64,000 nucleotides of DNA from NCBI GenBank assembly GCA_900314925.1, contig OMXC01000006.1, positions 1 through 64,000 on the forward strand, given 5' to 3'. Below the pieces are notes generated by a model. The model ran no database searches. It had not been told where the DNA came from and saw nothing but the letters and a program-made list of their open reading frames with translations. A program made the translations under genes and the position numbers. Within the stretch, counting starts at the first letter, position 1; each line of letters opens with the position of its first letter. The DNA is from an uncultured Bacteroidales bacterium (GTDB taxonomy: Bacteria; Bacteroidota; Bacteroidia; Bacteroidales; P3). Below, in pieces: positions 17,305-25,961 of the stretch.

Positions 17305-18711
17305 CTAAAAGCCGGGCAGCGACAGCCAAAGGGTTGGCAGCATCAGCAGGAAGCCGACGACGATGAGGCCGACAATGAAGCGCCACACCCATTTGAGCCA
17401 TGTGCCGTAGGGGATGCGGGCGATGCCCAAAACACCTATCAAGACACCGCTTGTCGGCGTGAGCATGTTGGTAAAACCGTCGCCGAACTGGAAGGCCAGC
17501 ACCGTGGTCTGCCGTGAGACACCTATGAGGTCGGCAAACTGGGTCATGATGGGCATGGTGAGGGCCGCTTTGGCGCTGCCGCTGGGCATGACGATATTGA
17601 GCAGGGTCTGGAAGACATACATGACGCCGAGCGAGGCCACCTCGCCGGTGTGCGCCAGCGAGCGGCTGAGGCCGTAGAGGAGGGTGTCCATGATGCGGCC
17701 GTCGCGCAGTATGAAGATGATGCCCGAGGCAAGACCCACGACGAGGGCTGCGGAGAGGATGTCCTTGCAGCCGGCGAGGAAGAGCTTGGCGATGTCGTCA
17801 GCCGTCTGGCGGTCGATGATGCCCGCCAGGATGCCCATGGCCAGGAAAAGGGCCGAGATCTCGGCTATGTACCAATCCCACGCGAGCACACCTACGACAA
17901 GGGCGACGATGGTGAGCAGCAGCAGGATGAGTATCAGGATATGGCGGACGGTGAGCGTGGACTGCTCGGTCGAGGAGGCGCGCTCGCGCCAGTAGTCGTC
18001 GAGTTTGTGCACGGGACTGCGGTCGGGCTTAGCTTTCACGCGGGCGGCATACCAAAGGACGAAGGCTATGCCTATGACTGTCAGCACCACCCAGCAGAAG
18101 AGGCGGTATTCGAGACCCGAGAAGAGCGGTATGCCGGCGATGCCCTGCGCTATGCCGACAGTGAAGGGATTGAGCATGGCTCCGGCAAAACCCACATGGG
18201 CAGCCACATAGCACATGCAGACGCCCACGATGCTGTCGTAGCCCATCTGGATGGCCAGCGGGATGAACACCACGACGAAGGCTATCGTCTCCTCGCTCAT
18301 GCCGAAAACGGCGCCGAAAAGGCTGAAGAGCAGCATGACGAGGGTGATGATGATATTGTTCACCCCCAGCTTGCTGACAAGCTTGTAGCGGCTCAGGCGT
18401 TGCACCCGGCGCAGGAAAGCCATCACGCCGACGTCGATGGCGTGGCTGTTGTTGAGTATCCAGAAGGCGCCGCCGACCATGAGGATGAAGATGATGATGT
18501 CGGCCTTGTCCACGAAGCCGTTGAACAGGGCGCTGAAGACCTGCCACGTCTGCGGCGCGGCGTCGACGCGATGGAAGGAGTCGTTCAGCACCACCTCTCT
18601 CCCACCCTCCACGACACGGGTGTATTCGCCTGCCGGCACCACCCAGGTGAGAACAGCGGCCAAGACGATGAGGCCGAAGACTATGGTGAAGGTATGCGGT
18701 ATTTTCTTCAT
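17305..18711 (-). CDS. YfcC family membrane transporter
   Basis: A 468-aa polytopic carrier with about 11-12 hydrophobic segments. It begins KKIPHTFTIVFGLIVLAAVLTWVVPAGEY, the characteristic start of YfcC-type proteins (C4-dicarboxylate/basic amino-acid anaerobic carriers). Conserved features include FGMSEETIAF in the middle and MPSGSAKAAL with LTPTSGVLIG in the second half, which resemble paired re-entrant substrate loops. The substrate is uncertain: family members have been linked to dicarboxylates and amino acids. Its ATG overlaps the stop of the CYTH gene (ATGA), and it is the last gene of the operon. Confidence 0.85.
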   Translation of the reverse strand: MKKIPHTFTIVFGLIVLAAVLTWVVPAGEYTRVVEGGREVVLNDSFHRVDAAPQTWQVFSALFNGFVDKADIIIFILMVGGAFWILNNSHAIDVGVMAFLRRVQRLSRYKLVSKLGVNNIIITLVMLLFSLFGAVFGMSEETIAFVVVFIPLAIQMGYDSIVGVCMCYVAAHVGFAGAMLNPFTVGIAQGIAGIPLFSGLEYRLFCWVVLTVIGIAFVLWYAARVKAKPDRSPVHKLDDYWRERASSTEQSTLTVRHILILILLLLTIVALVVGVLAWDWYIAEISALFLAMGILAGIIDRQTADDIAKLFLAGCKDILSAALVVGLASGIIFILRDGRIMDTLLYGLSRSLAHTGEVASLGVMYVFQTLLNIVMPSGSAKAALTMPIMTQFADLIGVSRQTTVLAFQFGDGFTNMLTPTSGVLIGVLGIARIPYGTWLKWVWRFIVGLIVVGFLLMLPTLWLSLPGF

Positions 18712-19166
18712 ATTGAGGCCAGGTAACTGTTGCGGTAGCGGGGGTCGCCGCTGACGTCGTCGCCGAACCAGGCTGGCGCCACGAAGGCGTCGGCGCCCTC
18801 CTCGGAGGGGAACTCCACCTCGACGAGGCGCAGACCCTCGTGCACGCCGTGGAAGATATCAAGTTCTGCAGTGAGACCGCCGGAAAGCGGTATGCGGTAG
18901 CGCGTCTTGCAGACCATTATCCCTTCGCACTTTGCCTTCAGCGACGTATAGCTGTCGGCGGTCATGGCGAACTCCTCTTCGCGGTTGACTATCGCCGTGG
19001 TCGACGTGCGGCGCCGCTCCTTGACGGTGAGAATATAAGAATCGCCCATCCTGCGGATACGCAGGGTGGGCGATGTGATTAGATATCCTTGCTCTATCTC
19101 CGTGTGCGGATAGCTGTCGAGGTTGTCCGGCAGCTCACGCACAAGGTATTTGCGCTCTATCTCCAT
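18708..19166 (-). CDS. CYTH-domain phosphohydrolase
   Basis: The start was set at 19166, where the protein begins MEIERKYLV, the conserved ExExK signature of CYTH/triphosphate tunnel enzymes. The 152-aa protein keeps the alternating charged strands: TLRIRRMG, YILTVKER, EEEFAM, KTRYRIP, AELDIFHG and LVEVEFPSEE. Small bacterial CYTH proteins usually hydrolyse inorganic triphosphate or nucleotides with Mg2+. The substrate here is not known. The longer ORF upstream overlaps purC and is spurious. It shares one base with the purC stop (TGATG) and four with the transporter start. Confidence 0.88.
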   Translation of the reverse strand: MEIERKYLVRELPDNLDSYPHTEIEQGYLITSPTLRIRRMGDSYILTVKERRRTSTTAIVNREEEFAMTADSYTSLKAKCEGIMVCKTRYRIPLSGGLTAELDIFHGVHEGLRLVEVEFPSEEGADAFVAPAWFGDDVSGDPRYRNSYLASI

Positions 19167-20113
19167 CAGAGCGTCTTGAGATAATCGGTGACGTTCTTCT
19201 CGATGCGGGCGGCAACATCGGCGCAGTCGTCGGCTTTCTGGAAGCGCTCGCCGGTGATGTGCTCGTAGAGCTCTATGTAGCGGTCGCTGATGCTGTTGAC
19301 AATCTCGTCGGTCATCTCGGGCACCTTCTGGCCTTCCTTGCCCTGGAAGCCGTTGGCCATCAGCCACTCGCGCACGAACTCCTTGCTGAGCTGGCGCTGG
19401 TGCTCACCCTTCTTCAGGCGCTCCTCGTAGCCCTCGGCGTAGAAGTAGCGGCTGCTGTCGGGAGTGTGTATCTCGTCGATGAGGTATATCTTGCCGTCGC
19501 GCTTGCCGAACTCATACTTGGTGTCGACAAGGATGAGGCCCTTCTCGGCTGCAATCTTGGTGCCGCGCTCAAAGAGCTGCAGGGCATACTTCTCCAGCTG
19601 GTCGTAGTCCTCTTTTGCCACAAGGCCCGTGCGGATGATCTCCTCGCGGCTGATGTTCTCGTCGTGACCCTCGTCGGCCTTGGTGGTGGGGGTGACGATG
19701 GGCGTGGGGAACTTCTGGTTCTCCACCATGCCCTCGGGCAGCTGCACGCCGCAGAGGGTGCGGGCGCCGGCCTTGTACTCGCGCCAGGCGCTGCCGGCGA
19801 GGTAGCCGCGCACAATCATCTCCACACGGAATCCTTCACACTTGAGGCCCACGGTGACCATGGGGTCGGGCGTGGCGAGCTTCCAGTTGGGCAGGATGTC
19901 GGCGGTGGCGTCAAGGAACTTGGCGGCAATCTGGTTCAGCACCTGACCCTTGTAAGGTATGCCTTTGGGCAGCACCACGTCGAAGGCCGAGATACGGTCG
20001 CTGACGACCATGGCCATATACTTGTCGTCGATGTTGTACACATCGCGCACTTTGCCCACATAGAGGCTCTTCTGCTTCGGGAAGTTGAAGTTTGTCTTAA
20101 CTACTGCTTTCAT
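19166..20113 (-). CDS. purC: SAICAR synthetase
   Basis: Joins CAIR and aspartate with ATP in de novo purine synthesis. The 315-aa protein has the ATP-binding start ([14 protein letters not shown]), [12 protein letters not shown], the signature [13 protein letters not shown], and [11 protein letters not shown] with [11 protein letters not shown] near the C-terminal active site. Length and motifs match the longer, yeast-like PurC type. It lies within a tight minus-strand run between rsmD (6 bp away) and the CYTH gene. Confidence 0.96.
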   Translation of the reverse strand: MKAVVKTNFNFPKQKSLYVGKVRDVYNIDDKYMAMVVSDRISAFDVVLPKGIPYKGQVLNQIAAKFLDATADILPNWKLATPDPMVTVGLKCEGFRVEMIVRGYLAGSAWREYKAGARTLCGVQLPEGMVENQKFPTPIVTPTTKADEGHDENISREEIIRTGLVAKEDYDQLEKYALQLFERGTKIAAEKGLILVDTKYEFGKRDGKIYLIDEIHTPDSSRYFYAEGYEERLKKGEHQRQLSKEFVREWLMANGFQGKEGQKVPEMTDEIVNSISDRYIELYEHITGERFQKADDCADVAARIEKNVTDYLKTL

Positions 20114-20119
20114 GATATG

Positions 20120-20665
20120 TTATTCTTCTAATTTGTTTGCAAAAAAGGTGAAGTTCACTTTGCCGTAATTACGGTGTTGCCAGAAGTGCGGATGCACCTC
20201 GAAGGAATAATCGCGCGGATGCTCGAGCACGAAGATGCCGTCTTCGGTCAGCACCTGACGCTCGAAGACCATGTCGGGCAACGTGGTCAGACCCACGAGC
20301 GCATAAGGGGGGTCGGCAAAGACTATGTCGAACTTACGGTTGGCGCGCTTCAGCAGGTCGAAGACGTCGGCACGTACGACATGCATGTTGCGCACACCCA
20401 TACGTACACACTCGGCCTTTATATAGTCGGTGCATTGGGCGTTGATGTCGATGCTTGTCACTTCGCGAACACCACGCGACACGAACTCAAAGCTCACCGC
20501 CCCTGTGCCGGCAAAGAGGTCCATCACCGAGCACTCCTCATAGTCCACATAGTTATTCAGAATATTGAACAGACTCTCGCGCGCCATATCGGTGGTGGGG
20601 CGCACAGGCAGGTTCTGTGGCGGATTGAGCCGCCTTCCTCTGAGGCTACCGGCAATGATGCGCAT
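20120..20665 (-). CDS. rsmD: 16S rRNA (guanine966-N2)-methyltransferase
   Basis: Methylates G966 in 16S rRNA during 30S assembly. The 181-aa protein opens with MRIIAGSLRGRRL, continues with RPTTDMARESLFNIL, the SAM-binding DLFAGTGAVSFE, and the catalytic FADPPYAL. All of these are standard RsmD features. It follows the DUF3822 gene by 2 bp, a pairing typical of Bacteroidetes. Confidence 0.95.
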   Translation of the reverse strand: MRIIAGSLRGRRLNPPQNLPVRPTTDMARESLFNILNNYVDYEECSVMDLFAGTGAVSFEFVSRGVREVTSIDINAQCTDYIKAECVRMGVRNMHVVRADVFDLLKRANRKFDIVFADPPYALVGLTTLPDMVFERQVLTEDGIFVLEHPRDYSFEVHPHFWQHRNYGKVNFTFFANKLEE

Positions 20666-20667
20666 AT

Positions 20668-21480
20668 CTACATCAGGATTAAGGCGTACCTGTAGGTGCG
20701 CAGTTTCTTGAACTCGTCGTTGGCGAAACGTGTCGCCTCACCGCCATAGAGCGTGATCTTTGGGAAATAAGGCCTCATCGCGGCGTAGAGCTCACGGTCC
20801 ACATTGCCGCAAAGCATCAGCTCGGTGTCACCACCATCTATCTCGCAAGCCTTCACCACCTCCATCAGGCGGAACATGGCCTCTTCGTTACTGCCGCAGC
20901 GCAAGGTGTTGCCAAAGAGATAGCGACCATCCTTGCAGGCAGCGATATCCACCATGTTTCCGCGCCAGTGGGCGAACAGCAGCGGGTGGCTCTTGCTGCG
21001 CTCCATAAGCTTCACCATCTTGGCGTGCTGGTTTATCACCGTCAGCCCTGGCAGGGCAACCTTGAAGGCCATTGCCAGCTGGTCGTTGCCGGCGAATACC
21101 GCCGTAGAGCCCAGTGCCTTGCTGTGGCATGTCATCACCGACAGCGCACTTCCGCCCACAAGCTTCAGGTACTGCCTGTTGGCGGCAACCGAATAAAGCT
21201 CGTCGGGCACCCAGGTGTTTTCGTCACTCAGCACTATCAGCTCCATGGACTTGTATGCCAGCGGCTGTATGCCCACTTCGGCAAAGAAAGCCTTGACCTG
21301 GCGCGTGGCGTCGGTTATGGTGGCAGCATGCTCACCTTCGGCCTCGCCGAACGTCAGCAGCATGTCTGTCGCTGTCGTCACCGAAAAAGAAAATCCATTG
21401 GCCCCAAGGCAAATGGATAATCTTTTATCTTGCGCGACAGTGTCGCCAGCAGTGGCAATCAGTGTCTTGCAACTATACAT
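20668..21480 (-). CDS. DUF3822 family protein
   Basis: 270 residues without signal peptide or membrane helix. The order of strands and the placement just upstream of rsmD identify it as the Bacteroidetes DUF3822 family, thought to have an actin/RNase-H-like fold in two halves. I see FSFSVTTATDMLLTFGEAEG and CGNVDRELYAAMRPYFPKITLYGG. Its function is unknown. It overlaps no gene, lying 2 bp from rsmD and 3 bp from the upstream membrane-anchored protein. Confidence 0.82.
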   Translation of the reverse strand: MYSCKTLIATAGDTVAQDKRLSICLGANGFSFSVTTATDMLLTFGEAEGEHAATITDATRQVKAFFAEVGIQPLAYKSMELIVLSDENTWVPDELYSVAANRQYLKLVGGSALSVMTCHSKALGSTAVFAGNDQLAMAFKVALPGLTVINQHAKMVKLMERSKSHPLLFAHWRGNMVDIAACKDGRYLFGNTLRCGSNEEAMFRLMEVVKACEIDGGDTELMLCGNVDRELYAAMRPYFPKITLYGGEATRFANDEFKKLRTYRYALILM

Positions 21481-21483
21481 TGG

Positions 21484-22182
21484 TTACTCGAAATTACCGT
21501 CCGTAACGGCCTGCGTCATATCGCCAACTTTCCAGCCGGCGTAGCGGCCATTCACTTTGTTTATCTCGGCGATTTTGTTCACCACCTGCTGGTGGTCCAT
21601 ATCGCTCAGCAGCTTTGCCAGCGGCACCTTGCACTCGAACACGGGCACCATGAAGCCGCTCTTGTCGATCATGCCGGCCTGAAGCTCAAATTCATACTTC
21701 TCGCTCTTGGGATAGGGCACATAGCGAAGGTTCTTGATCTGCTCATCGGTCATCTGCACGGTGTGGCCGGTAGCGTCTATGGTGTTGAGCTTCTTGTCCT
21801 CACGAAGCTTGGCGATGGGGTTGATAAACATCTCCTGGCGGCTGACATAGCCTTTCTCAACAGCCTCTTTCTCGGGCACCTCGTTGATGTCGACGTCGGC
21901 GGGAATCTTGTCGTAGTTGGTCACCTTGACGATCGTCTTCATGCTGTCCTCGTTCATCAAGCGGTTGATGAGGGTGTCGAAGCTGCCGGTATAGGTGCCG
22001 TAGGTCACCTTGTAGGCCTCTTCGAGGGATCGGATGGCTTTCAGCTTCTCGGCGCAAGCATCGCGACGCTTGTTGTACTCGTTCTCGAAACGCACGGGTT
22101 TCTGGATGCTGTTGTACAGCAGATAAGCCAAGGCGACAATGACGACGCCCAACAGAATCTGAATGATAGTTCTACCTTTCAT
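21484..22182 (-). CDS. Membrane-anchored protein of unknown function
   Basis: 232 residues. One N-terminal transmembrane helix (TIIQILLGVVIVALAYLLYNSI) is followed by a soluble, probably periplasmic, domain. That domain begins with a long helix (NEYNKRRDACAEKLKAIRSLEEAYK) ending in TYGTYTGSFDTLI. This resembles pilin-like or type II secretion G-type folds only superficially, so I make no functional claim. It is the first gene of the operon that runs through DUF3822, rsmD, purC, CYTH and YfcC. Its promoter element is at 22227-22234. Confidence 0.7.
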   Translation of the reverse strand: MKGRTIIQILLGVVIVALAYLLYNSIQKPVRFENEYNKRRDACAEKLKAIRSLEEAYKVTYGTYTGSFDTLINRLMNEDSMKTIVKVTNYDKIPADVDINEVPEKEAVEKGYVSRQEMFINPIAKLREDKKLNTIDATGHTVQMTDEQIKNLRYVPYPKSEKYEFELQAGMIDKSGFMVPVFECKVPLAKLLSDMDHQQVVNKIAEINKVNGRYAGWKVGDMTQAVTDGNFE

Positions 22183-22226
22183 CTTTCTTTATAGTTATTT
22201 TGTTTATTACACATTAAAATCGGGTG

Positions 22227-22234
22227 CAAAGATA
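22227..22234 (-). promoter_or_regulatory. Putative -7 element of the purC-rsmD operon
   Basis: CAAAGATA on plus is TATCTTTG on minus, 45 bp before the ATG at 22182. No well-placed -33 TTTG is visible. It would serve the six-gene operon ending at 17305. Confidence 0.55.
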
Positions 22235-22321
22235 CGAAGAAAAAATCAATCCGCACACATTATTTTTCAAAAAAAAATACCGTCGGCGTCAATAACACTG
22301 TCATACAAACACATATACACA

Positions 22322-23083
22322 TCACAGCTGTCCCTCGCGCACAGCGTCGTGCAGCGACAACGCCCCGCTCCGGGGGTCGTATACGGCGTAGTTGCGGTTA
22401 AGCAGCCAGTCGCCCGTGTTCACATACACACAGCCGTCGGCGATCTCGCGCGTCAGCGGCGTGTGGCGGTGCCCGAAGACACAGAAGTCCACCTTCTCCC
22501 GCTGCAGCATCTCCTTGCAGTAGACGACAATCCCTTCGCGGTCGTCGCCCATATAGTGCAGACAGTCCTCGCGGGCGTGCTTCTCCTTGTTGCTGTCGCT
22601 CCAACGGTTGGCTATGGGGAAGGTCCACGACTGCGGCAGCATGGCGAAGAGACGCTGGTTGAGCCTGCAGCGGAACACCTTGCGCAGCATGTCGAACTGC
22701 CTGTCCAGATGCCCGAGGCCATCGCCGTGCCCTATGAGGAAACGCTTGCCGCCGATGTCGAACACCTCCGGTTCGTCGTGCATCTGCACCCCGCACTCCT
22801 CGTGCAGGTAATCGAACAGCCACATGTCGTGGTTGCCGATGAAGAAATGCAACTCCACGCCCGCGTCGCACATCTCGGCCAGCTTGCCCAGCAGTCGCAC
22901 ATGGCCGCGGGGCACCACGTAGCGGTAGGTGAACCAGAAGTCGAACATATCGCCCAGCAGGAAGAGCGCCTTGCAGTCGTCCTTGATGCCGTCGAGCCAA
23001 CGGCATAGCTGCCGCTCGCGCTCCCGCGAGTCGGCGCCGCTGCCCAGATGCGCGTCCGATATGAAATAAACCTTGTCCCTCAC
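22322..23083 (-). CDS. lpxH: UDP-2,3-diacylglucosamine diphosphatase
   Basis: Fourth step of lipid A synthesis, at the inner membrane face. The calcineurin-like metal site is complete: SDAHLGS, LLGDMFDFWF, FIGNHDMW, LIGHGDGLG and VFGHRHTP. No ATG is available; the reading frame begins with TTG at 23086 or GTG at 23083, at the edge of a heptanucleotide array. I chose GTG, giving 253 aa. It is the last gene of pfp-envC-lpxH. The segment 22183-22321 downstream holds nothing beyond the next operon's promoter. Confidence 0.92.
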   Translation of the reverse strand: MRDKVYFISDAHLGSGADSRERERQLCRWLDGIKDDCKALFLLGDMFDFWFTYRYVVPRGHVRLLGKLAEMCDAGVELHFFIGNHDMWLFDYLHEECGVQMHDEPEVFDIGGKRFLIGHGDGLGHLDRQFDMLRKVFRCRLNQRLFAMLPQSWTFPIANRWSDSNKEKHAREDCLHYMGDDREGIVVYCKEMLQREKVDFCVFGHRHTPLTREIADGCVYVNTGDWLLNRNYAVYDPRSGALSLHDAVREGQL

Positions 23084-23084
23084 C

Positions 23085-23126
23085 AACTCAAAACTAATAA
23101 CTCATAACTAATAACTCACAACTACC
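23085..23126. repeat. Heptanucleotide array, 6 units (AACTCAT type)
   Basis: Units are AACTCAA, AACTAAT, AACTCAT, AACTAAT, AACTCAC and AACTACC in unbroken register. The array fills the spacer between the envC and lpxH genes. It contains the TAG stop codon of envC (23122-23124) and touches the lpxH start. Confidence 0.9.
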
Positions 23127-24333
23127 TCAGCCAGTTGCGCGGATTCTGCGACGAGGTGCCCTTCCACAGCTGGAAGCTGAACTCCGCCACACCGTCGCTG
23201 TTGGTATACACCGTGCCGAGGTTCTGCTTCGTGTTCACCTTGGCGCCCTCGCGCACCGTGACGCTGCCCATGTTGGTATACACCGTCATGTATTCGCCAT
23301 GGCGCACAATGATGCCCTTGGTGCCGTTGGGGCAAGTGAACACGCGGCTCACCGTGCCCTCAAAGACACATTGCACCGCCGCGCCGGTCTTGCAGACGAC
23401 GTCGATGCCGTTGTTCATGTTCTGTCCGCCCGACGAATGCGTGTAGCGTCCGTACTCGCGCACCACCTTGGTGAAGCCCACCGGCCACGGCAGGCGCCCC
23501 TTGTTGGAGGCGAAATCGGAGCTCAGCGCCACATCCACCGCTGCCGGCTTCGTCGCGCCGCCGCCCGTCACATTGGCCTTGCGGGCTTTGGCTATCTCCT
23601 CGTTGATAATCTTCTGTATCTGCTGCTGCAGCTGGCGTTTCTGCTTCTCTTTCCTGTTGATCTGCGCCTGCAGGTCTTTCTCCTGCTGCTTGCTCTTCTT
23701 CAGGTTCTGCCGACGCTCGTTCTGCTCGCGCGCCAGCTCGTCCTTGTGCCGTTTCTCCTGGGCCAGCAGGGTCGTGGTCTCGCGCTGCTGGCGCGCCAGG
23801 TCCACACCGGCGCTGTGCAGCTCCTCCTCCTTCTGGCGTATGAAGGCGGCCTGGCGGCGGCGGTAGCGGCTGTAGTCGCGGAAATACTTGGTGCGCAGGT
23901 AGGCGGTGTTGTAGCTCTTGGTGTCGAGCAGCAGCACCATCTTGTCGAGGGCGCCGCGCTCGCCGTAGAGCACACGCACCACATGGGCGTACTCGCGCTT
24001 CATCGAGTCCACCTGGCTCTGCATCAGCGTGATGCTGTCCTGCGTCTGCGTCATCTGCAGCCCCAGCAGGTTCAGCTGTCCGTTGATGTTGTTTATCAGC
24101 TTGGTGCGCTCGCCTATCTTCTTGTCCAGCAGGTTGATCTGCTGCTGGTTGTTGCGGCTGTTCTTCTTGGCCTTGCTCAGGTCGCCCGAGAGCTTCTTCA
24201 GCTCCTGTTCCACCTTGGCCTTGTCCTTCTCCAGCTGCTGTTTCGACTGGCCGAAGGCCGGGGTGGAAGGCAGAACGCAAAGGGCCACAAGCAGCGCTGT
24301 CAGCGCCACGCGGCGGCGGCCTTTGGCATTCAT
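23122..24333 (-). CDS. EnvC-like murein hydrolase activator
   Basis: The start was set at 24333, giving a signal peptide (MNAKGRRRVALTALLVALC up to AFGQ) and 403 aa. A long coiled coil rich in Lys, Glu and Gln covers about residues 25-270. A C-terminal LytM/M23 domain follows, but its zinc ligands are replaced: the first His of HxxxD is Asn (NNGIDVV) and the HxH motif reads EFSFQ. It is therefore predicted to be an inactive activator of amidases during septum splitting, as for E. coli EnvC. It lies between pfp (22 bp away) and lpxH. Confidence 0.87.
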   Translation of the reverse strand: MNAKGRRRVALTALLVALCVLPSTPAFGQSKQQLEKDKAKVEQELKKLSGDLSKAKKNSRNNQQQINLLDKKIGERTKLINNINGQLNLLGLQMTQTQDSITLMQSQVDSMKREYAHVVRVLYGERGALDKMVLLLDTKSYNTAYLRTKYFRDYSRYRRRQAAFIRQKEEELHSAGVDLARQQRETTTLLAQEKRHKDELAREQNERRQNLKKSKQQEKDLQAQINRKEKQKRQLQQQIQKIINEEIAKARKANVTGGGATKPAAVDVALSSDFASNKGRLPWPVGFTKVVREYGRYTHSSGGQNMNNGIDVVCKTGAAVQCVFEGTVSRVFTCPNGTKGIIVRHGEYMTVYTNMGSVTVREGAKVNTKQNLGTVYTNSDGVAEFSFQLWKGTSSQNPRNWLR

Positions 24334-24355
24334 CCTTTCACCCCTCACCTCGTTC

Positions 24356-25585
24356 TTACCAGTTGAGAATCTTCTTGAAGTCATACTCCTCGGGGTTGGG
24401 CAGGTACTTCTTCGCCGCCTCGTAGTCGGCGGGCGTGATGTAGTCCATGATGTCGTTCACGTAGCTCTGCACCTTGTTGGAGTTCACGTTGACCAGGCGC
24501 GGCGGTATCTTGCCGGTCTCGGGGTCTTGCAGGTCTTTGAGGTACAGCGGCTTCACGCCACCCTGATGGTCCACATACACCATGCAGCCCGTGCAGCCTT
24601 GGTTGAAGAGCGTGTGCACACCCATGCCCATCAGCGAGCAGTAGGTCAGGTCGAAGGCGATGGGAGTGTGGCAGCGTATCTCGTAGCCTATCTCCACAGG
24701 GCGCGTCTTCACCTTCAGGCCTATCTCCTTGGCCTTGCGCTCCAGCAGGTCGTTGAAGATGTGGGCCTTGCTGACCTTGCCGAGCTCGGGGTGGCCGTGC
24801 TCGTCGTAGCTGAAGTGGATGCCGCTGTTCTTGATCTCCTCGTCGCTCAGCGAGTGGAACACACCCTCCGAGATCATGGCGGCGCCGTAGTTGATGCCCA
24901 TCAGCTTGCGCTTCACGATGCAGCTGACAACCATGTTGATGATCTTGTCGACGGTGATCTCAGTCTTGTTGAAGAACTCCGGTATGATGACCATCGGGTA
25001 GTGGCAGGCGCCGGCGATGCCGAGGGCCAGATGGCCGGCCGAGCGGCCCATGGCGCTCACCACGAACCAGTTCTCGCTGGTGCGGGCATCTTCCATCACG
25101 GCGGTGGCCAGCACACACCCCTGCGCCTTCGCCGAGTTGTAGCCGAAGGTGGGACTGCTGTTGGGCAGAGGCAGGTCGTTGTCGATGGTCTTCGGCACGT
25201 GGATGTTGGCTATCGGATAGTGCTTGTCGGCCAGGAACTTGGCTATGCGGTTAGCTGTAGAGGCGGTGTCGTCGCCACCGACAGTGACAAGCAACTTGAT
25301 CTCGTTCTCCGTGAAGAGCTTCAGGTTGAAGCGCTGCTCGAAGTCTTCGGGCGTCGGTTTGAAGCGGCTCATCTTCAAGATGCTGCCACCTTTGTTGAAA
25401 ATCTCGTCCGCCGTCAGGAAGTCGAGGTCCTGCATGCGAGGCTTGTCAGTAAACAGGGCGCTGTAGCCGCCGTGCAGACCTATCACGCGATAGCCGTCAC
25501 GCAAAAAAGTCTTGGCCACCGAGGCCACCACAGTGTTCATTCCCGGCGCAGGACCGCCACCAGTGAGTATTGCTATGCTTTTCAT
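24356..25585 (-). CDS. 6-phosphofructokinase, PPi-type
   Basis: Phosphorylates fructose 6-phosphate in glycolysis. The 409-aa protein begins MKSIAILTGGGPAPGMN; the longer ORF start at 25642 is not supported. VTVGGDDTAS has Asp where ATP-dependent enzymes have Gly (GGDGS). PKTIDNDLP carries the Lys typical of pyrophosphate-dependent enzymes, so PPi is the predicted phosphoryl donor. SAMGRSAGHLAL and EIRCHTPIAFD are further family motifs. No clear promoter is seen in the divergent 376-bp spacer, which holds the period-11 array at 25684-25837. Confidence 0.92.
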   Translation of the reverse strand: MKSIAILTGGGPAPGMNTVVASVAKTFLRDGYRVIGLHGGYSALFTDKPRMQDLDFLTADEIFNKGGSILKMSRFKPTPEDFEQRFNLKLFTENEIKLLVTVGGDDTASTANRIAKFLADKHYPIANIHVPKTIDNDLPLPNSSPTFGYNSAKAQGCVLATAVMEDARTSENWFVVSAMGRSAGHLALGIAGACHYPMVIIPEFFNKTEITVDKIINMVVSCIVKRKLMGINYGAAMISEGVFHSLSDEEIKNSGIHFSYDEHGHPELGKVSKAHIFNDLLERKAKEIGLKVKTRPVEIGYEIRCHTPIAFDLTYCSLMGMGVHTLFNQGCTGCMVYVDHQGGVKPLYLKDLQDPETGKIPPRLVNVNSNKVQSYVNDIMDYITPADYEAAKKYLPNPEEYDFKKILNW

Positions 25586-25683
25586 ACCTTTATAATTAAA
25601 ATTTATGTCTTTAACGCCACTGGATATATAATATTGTGTCAACCTTCAAAAAAAAAATCAACACCAACTTTCCTCCCTTTCCA

Positions 25684-25837
25684 TACGCCCTCGATATGGA
25701 GTTGGTACGGCATTTCTTCAGTAGTTCTTCAGTAGTATTTCAGTGGTCCACTGAAGAAATACTGAAGAAATACTGAAGAACTACTGAAGAAATGACGGAG
25801 GGGATACGGTGGGGAGACGGAGGGACGCCGAGAAGAG
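25684..25837. repeat. Period-11 dyad array, 14 units (ACTGAAGAAAT type)
   Basis: Fourteen contiguous 11-base units. Left-arm units are TACGGCATTTC, TTCAGTAGTTC, TTCAGTAGTAT and TTCAGTGGTCC. Right-arm units are ACTGAAGAAAT (three times), ACTGAAGAACT, GACGGAGGGGA, TACGGTGGGGA and others. The axis lies near 25747, so a stem of over 40 bp with a tight turn is possible. It sits between divergent pfp and the TolC gene. Confidence 0.92.
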
Positions 25838-25930
25838 GCTGTAAGATGTCAGTCGGGACTGACATCCTGTCATGCAACAGTTAAAAAAAATTAATGTTAT
25901 CTTTTGGCATGATTTTTGTTAAAAAAAGCG

Positions 25931-25938
25931 TATCTTTG
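25931..25938 (+). promoter_or_regulatory. Promoter -7 element of the TolC-HlyD-ABC operon
   Basis: TATCTTTG lies 24 bp before the TolC ATG. A TTTG at 25903-25906 is 24 bp upstream, slightly beyond the usual spacing. This weakens the -33 assignment but not the -7. Confidence 0.65.
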
Positions 25939-25961
25939 CAATCCGATTTTAACATTTGACT

